Shown piece after piece: positions 14,311 to 16,748 of a stretch of 16,748 bases of DNA. Under the pieces are notes generated by a model. The model saw only the letters and a list, made by a program, of their open reading frames with translations, did not search any database and was not told the origin of the DNA. This DNA comes from CAVXYC01 sp046154735. Its GTDB lineage: Bacteria > Chloroflexota > UBA6077 > JACCZL01. How positions within the stretch are numbered: position 1 is the first letter of the stretch; each line of letters opens with the position of its first letter. Made by a program: the position numbers and the translations under genes. The stretch covers positions 1 to 16,748 of the forward strand of contig JBJXFJ010000011.1 in assembly GCA_046154735.1 (NCBI GenBank), written 5' to 3'.

Positions 14311-14685
14311 TCAGGCTGTTCCGATGGCAGATGCCTGACCGGCCGTGCGAATTCGCTTCTTCACCATAGTCAGGCGCCCTTTGAAGGCTCGAATAACTTC
14401 CTTGCGGTCCCGTGGTGTTCGCCGTTTCGAGCCGCTGAGCACTTCAATCCCACGCTCCAGGACTCGCTGGGCCTGGGCTAGCTCACCAATGCGCTCGTAA
14501 TACGCCACCAGACGGCCATAGGGCCAATCGCCTTCGAATCCATCCGCGATATTCTGTTCATAGAGCGCTACGGCTTCCTGAGCTCGCCCCTCGCCCTCAA
14601 GCGCAAGCGCATCCAAATTACGCCGAGTCTGTACATCAACCAGCTCACGATCAAATTCCTGCGCAAACGCCTGTCCACGTGCCAT
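14311..14685 (-). CDS. TPR-like hypothetical protein
   Basis: Taking the ATG at 14685, the product has 124 residues. Two helix-turn-helix repeats of TPR type are visible: LEGEGRAQEAVALYEQNIADG (split across 29-49) and the region 57-83 (GRLVAYYERIGELAQAQRVL). A basic tail follows (KRRTPRDRKEVIRAFKGRL). The frame remains open to 14859, but that extension passes through the strong hairpin at 14766-14840 and reads as low-complexity Arg/Glu sequence, so I do not include it. No good ribosome binding site precedes 14685, and the true start may lie between 14685 and 14760. The gene converges on the small membrane protein with a 12-nt gap. Function unknown; such repeats usually mediate protein binding. 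Confidence 0.6.
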   Translation of the reverse strand: MARGQAFAQEFDRELVDVQTRRNLDALALEGEGRAQEAVALYEQNIADGFEGDWPYGRLVAYYERIGELAQAQRVLERGIEVLSGSKRRTPRDRKEVIRAFKGRLTMVKKRIRTAGQASAIGTA

Positions 14686-14765
14686 CACTTGAAAGTGTAG
14701 GACACCGATGCCGTCTCCGTCTGCCTCGATCGAAAATCGCAACTGTTCAGATCTAACGCGAGGGT

Positions 14766-14840
14766 TGTTCTCCGCGGAGACGCGGAGACGCAGAGACACT
14801 TCTTCGTTCTCTCTGCGTCTCCGCGTCTCTGCGGTGAACA
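14766..14840. repeat. 31-bp imperfect inverted repeat (strong hairpin)
   Basis: The arms at 14766-14796 and 14810-14840 are reverse complements with two mismatches around a 13-nt loop. Each arm contains a short direct repeat, GGAGACGC GGAGACGC followed by AGAGA. It lies between the divergent TPR-like and RNase Z genes. Sequences of this CTCTGCGTCTCCGCG type are familiar as dispersed repeats in many genomes. It has no GTAG foot, so it is a different class from the REPs of this window. Confidence 0.82.
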
Positions 14841-14871
14841 TACATCCAGACGCGAACAATCACCGAGAACC

Positions 14872-15792
14872 ATGATTGACGTCTGCCAGCTTGGCACCGC
14901 CGGAACCATGCCGTTGCCGGACCGCGCGCTGAGTGCACTTCTATTCAGAGTAGATAGTGAGCTCTATCTCGTGGACTGCGGGGAGGGCACTCAGGTAGCC
15001 ATGCGCAAGCTTGGCTGGGGTTTCCGCGCAGTAGGCACCATCTTCATCACGCATCTACACGGCGACCACGTGGGTGGCCTACCGGGACTGCTGCTCTCCC
15101 TGGGCAACTCGTTTCGGGACCAGCCGGTCGACATTTACGGGCCCCCCGGACTCCGGCGAGTTGTGCGCGGACTGCGCACGATAGCGCCAATCTTGCCGTA
15201 CAGGGTCCGTATTCATGAGATTCCCGCACCGGCCACATTCCCAGTTGGCCCGCTTACGGTGACCACGCTCCCACTGGAGCACAGTCTGCCGTGCATTGGC
15301 TACCGATTTGACGTGCCGCGCGCCAGACCATTTAACCCTGAGCAGGCCCGCGCACTGGAGATCCCGGTACCTCGCTGGAACGATCTTCAGCACGGACGTC
15401 AGATTCGCCTACGCGGCCGCACGATCCAACCGAACGATGTGCTCGGCCCCGCCCGCCCCGGCATCGCCCTCGCGTTCATCACCGACACAAACCCAATCGA
15501 TGAGATCGTGGAATTTGTCCGGGACGTGGATCTACTGGTCTGCGAGGCAAACTACGCGGAGGAAGAAGATCGTCCCAAAGCGCGTGAACGCGGTCACATG
15601 CTGTTCAGCGAGGCCGCGAGCCTGGCATACCGGGCGCGGGCTCGGAAACTCTGGCTCACACACTACTCGGCATCAATTGCCGATCCCACGGTGCACCTTT
15701 CAATGGCCCGGGCGATCTTCCCAGTGGTGGAGCTCGGCGAGGAGCGGAAGACCCTCACGCTGCGCTTTCGCGACGATGGTGACCCGCTTTAG
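14872..15792 (+). CDS. rnz: Ribonuclease Z
   Basis: The 306-residue length is the usual size of bacterial RNase Z (ElaC). The MBL-fold metal site is complete: H61-x-H63-x-D65-H66 in FITHLHGDHVGGLPGLL, H137 in LPLEHS, D205 in FITDT and H264 in WLTHYS. The family-specific KARERGHM block supplies H242. The protein begins with the typical MIDVCQLGTAGTMPLPDRAL and has the VDCGEGTQVAMRKLG block. RNase Z cuts the 3' trailer from tRNA precursors in the cytoplasm. Residues 80-105 hold the exosite-like GPPGLRRVV region. The ribosome binding site is weak (GAGA close to the ATG). The stop overlaps the SDR stop on the other strand by four bases. Confidence 0.92.
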   Translation: MIDVCQLGTAGTMPLPDRALSALLFRVDSELYLVDCGEGTQVAMRKLGWGFRAVGTIFITHLHGDHVGGLPGLLLSLGNSFRDQPVDIYGPPGLRRVVRGLRTIAPILPYRVRIHEIPAPATFPVGPLTVTTLPLEHSLPCIGYRFDVPRARPFNPEQARALEIPVPRWNDLQHGRQIRLRGRTIQPNDVLGPARPGIALAFITDTNPIDEIVEFVRDVDLLVCEANYAEEEDRPKARERGHMLFSEAASLAYRARARKLWLTHYSASIADPTVHLSMARAIFPVVELGEERKTLTLRFRDDGDPL

Positions 15793-16601
15793 CCCGCCTG
15801 GAATCCGCCATCCACGAAGATCGTCTGACCGGTCACGTAGTCGCTCGCCGCTGAGGCTAGATACAACGCCGTGCCGGTGAGCTCCGCCACTTGACCGGGA
15901 CGCCCGGCGGGGGTGCGTCCGAGCACCCGGGCTGAGCGAATCGGGTCCCGCCAGATCGGGACAGTGAGATCGGTCTCAATGTACCCTGGCGCAATCACGT
16001 TCACGCAGATACCATGCGGCGCCCACTCGGTTGAAAGCACGCGTGACATGCCCACCAGACCCGCTTTGGATGCCGAATACTGGGCCTGACCGGGAAATCC
16101 AATGGCACCGGCCAGACTGCCAATGCTAATGATCTTGCCCTTGGGCCGACCGAAGGGCGCGGCGAATCTTTCCGTCTCGATCCAGCGCCGCGCCACGCCC
16201 TGACAGAGAAAGAACACGGACCGCAAGTTCACGGTCACCACGTCATCCCAGGCTTCTTCCGACATCTCGATCGCGGGCGTGCGACGGTTGAAGCCTGCCA
16301 CGTTGACCAGGATATCAATCGGTCCAAGTTCAGTCTCAACACGCTCAGGTAACGCCCTGACATCAGACATCTTTGAAAGGTCAGCCGGCACAACAATCGC
16401 CTGGCGACTCAGCGCGCGCACCTCCGCGGCGCAGGATTCAAGGAGCTGGCGACTCCGGCTTACCAGTGCTAGGTCCGCGCCGGCCGCGGCTAAACCGAGC
16501 GCAATCCCACGCCCGATCCCACGAGATGCGCCCGTCACAAGCGCGCGCTTCCCATCAAGCCGAAACTGGTCCGCCAGCACGCTCACGGTGCCGTCAGACA
16601 T
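15789..16601 (-). CDS. SDR family NAD(P)-dependent oxidoreductase
   Basis: This is a classical short-chain dehydrogenase/reductase of 270 residues. The cofactor motif is TGASRGIG (23-30), NVAG (100-103) is the structural motif, and the catalytic tetrad is N125, S162, Y175 and K179 (YSASK). The segments IAPGYIETDL, RTPAGRPGQVAE and VTGQTIFVDGGF place it near FabG-like and gluconate 5-dehydrogenase-like enzymes that interconvert hydroxyl and keto groups. Substrate and NAD/NADP preference cannot be fixed. The ribosome binding site before the ATG at 16601 is poor, but no better start is seen before the N-terminal FRLDGKRALVTG block. It overlaps RNase Z tail to tail. Confidence 0.9.
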   Translation of the reverse strand: MSDGTVSVLADQFRLDGKRALVTGASRGIGRGIALGLAAAGADLALVSRSRQLLESCAAEVRALSRQAIVVPADLSKMSDVRALPERVETELGPIDILVNVAGFNRRTPAIEMSEEAWDDVVTVNLRSVFFLCQGVARRWIETERFAAPFGRPKGKIISIGSLAGAIGFPGQAQYSASKAGLVGMSRVLSTEWAPHGICVNVIAPGYIETDLTVPIWRDPIRSARVLGRTPAGRPGQVAELTGTALYLASAASDYVTGQTIFVDGGFQAG

Positions 16602-16627
16602 TGTCAGAAACTTGAGAAGGAACCGTC

Positions 16628-16748
16628 ATGACGGGCAATGGTAGCAGGTCAAGCGGCCACATGTTTGAGGTCGCGCTGGACATTTGGAGTGCGGCGTGCG
16701 GGAGCGCCGCTTTCCTTATCCCGCAGACTGAGCTGGGGAAACATCCAG
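16628..16748 (+). CDS. Possible 5' end of a gene running off the window (uncertain)
   Basis: An ATG at 16628 has AGAAGG seven bases upstream, and the frame stays open for 40 codons to the window edge. The peptide MTGNGSRSSGHMFEVALD is not recognised. The second half contains the hairpin at 16691-16710 and reads WSAACGSAAFLIPQTELG, which may be a translated palindromic repeat rather than protein. It is divergent from the SDR gene. Confidence 0.25.
   Translation, partial: MTGNGSRSSGHMFEVALDIWSAACGSAAFLIPQTELGKHP
16691..16710. repeat. Short GC-rich palindrome near the right edge
   Basis: GCGGCG (16691-16696) and CGCCGC (16705-16710) pair around an eight-base loop, followed by TTT. The context GGAGTGCGGCG...CGCCGCTTT looks like a dispersed palindromic repeat, but only one copy is present here. 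Confidence 0.4.

Noticed and set aside
14686..14859. 58-codon N-terminal extension of the TPR-like gene
   Set aside because: It runs through a 31-bp hairpin repeat and gives Arg/Glu-rich non-protein-like sequence, though a start slightly upstream of 14685 cannot be excluded.

Overview
The window is GC-rich bacterial chromosome with densely packed genes in short runs on both strands. GTG starts are mixed with ATG starts, and clear GGAGG-type ribosome binding sites precede several genes. The gene set (selB end, DUF2330 protein, cupredoxin lipoprotein, NarL/FixJ regulator, oxaloacetate-decarboxylase-like enzyme, RNase Z) and the REP palindromes of the form GTAG + GGGGCGACTGGC fit a Chloroflexota-like organism. 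That assignment is a tentative inference; no rRNA or tRNA is present to anchor it.

Layout. 2-118: the last codons of selB. 115-723: a REP-associated tyrosine transposase (RAYT) whose GTG start overlaps the selB stop. 774-1570: a tandem array of about 193-bp units (four full copies plus a stub). Each unit carries an inverted pair of REP palindromes, and the spacer between them resembles an internal piece of the RAYT gene itself. 1687-2490: a metallo-beta-lactamase-fold lactonase. 4440-2535 (minus): a tight three-gene run of a PEP mutase/oxaloacetate decarboxylase family enzyme, a SAM methyltransferase and a MazG-like pyrophosphohydrolase. 4441-4867: non-coding, with a perfect 34-bp inverted repeat. 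6297-4868 (minus): a DUF2330 secreted protein translationally coupled to a copper-site lipoprotein. 6533-7267: a dienelactone hydrolase family protein. 8035-7322 (minus): an orphan LuxR-type response regulator.

The centre of interest is 8124-14298, two divergently transcribed ABC exporter half-transporters with their neighbours. The leftward one (976 aa) has a C-terminal cyclic-nucleotide-binding domain and an ATPase domain in which Walker A, signature, catalytic Glu and switch His are all altered. The rightward one (906 aa) has a fully canonical ATPase. Both carry an unusual N-terminal extension of about 230-265 residues that looks to me like a zinc-peptidase (peptidase MA-like) fold that has lost its HExxH motif. 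The rightward gene is followed at 20 nt by a small three-helix membrane protein, and the leftward one by the LuxR regulator. I read this as a candidate heterodimeric, nucleotide-regulated export system with pseudo-peptidase front ends. No cargo gene is recognisable.

14311-16601 holds a TPR-like protein, a strong 31-bp hairpin, RNase Z and an SDR oxidoreductase overlapping it tail to tail. A possible gene start runs off the right edge.
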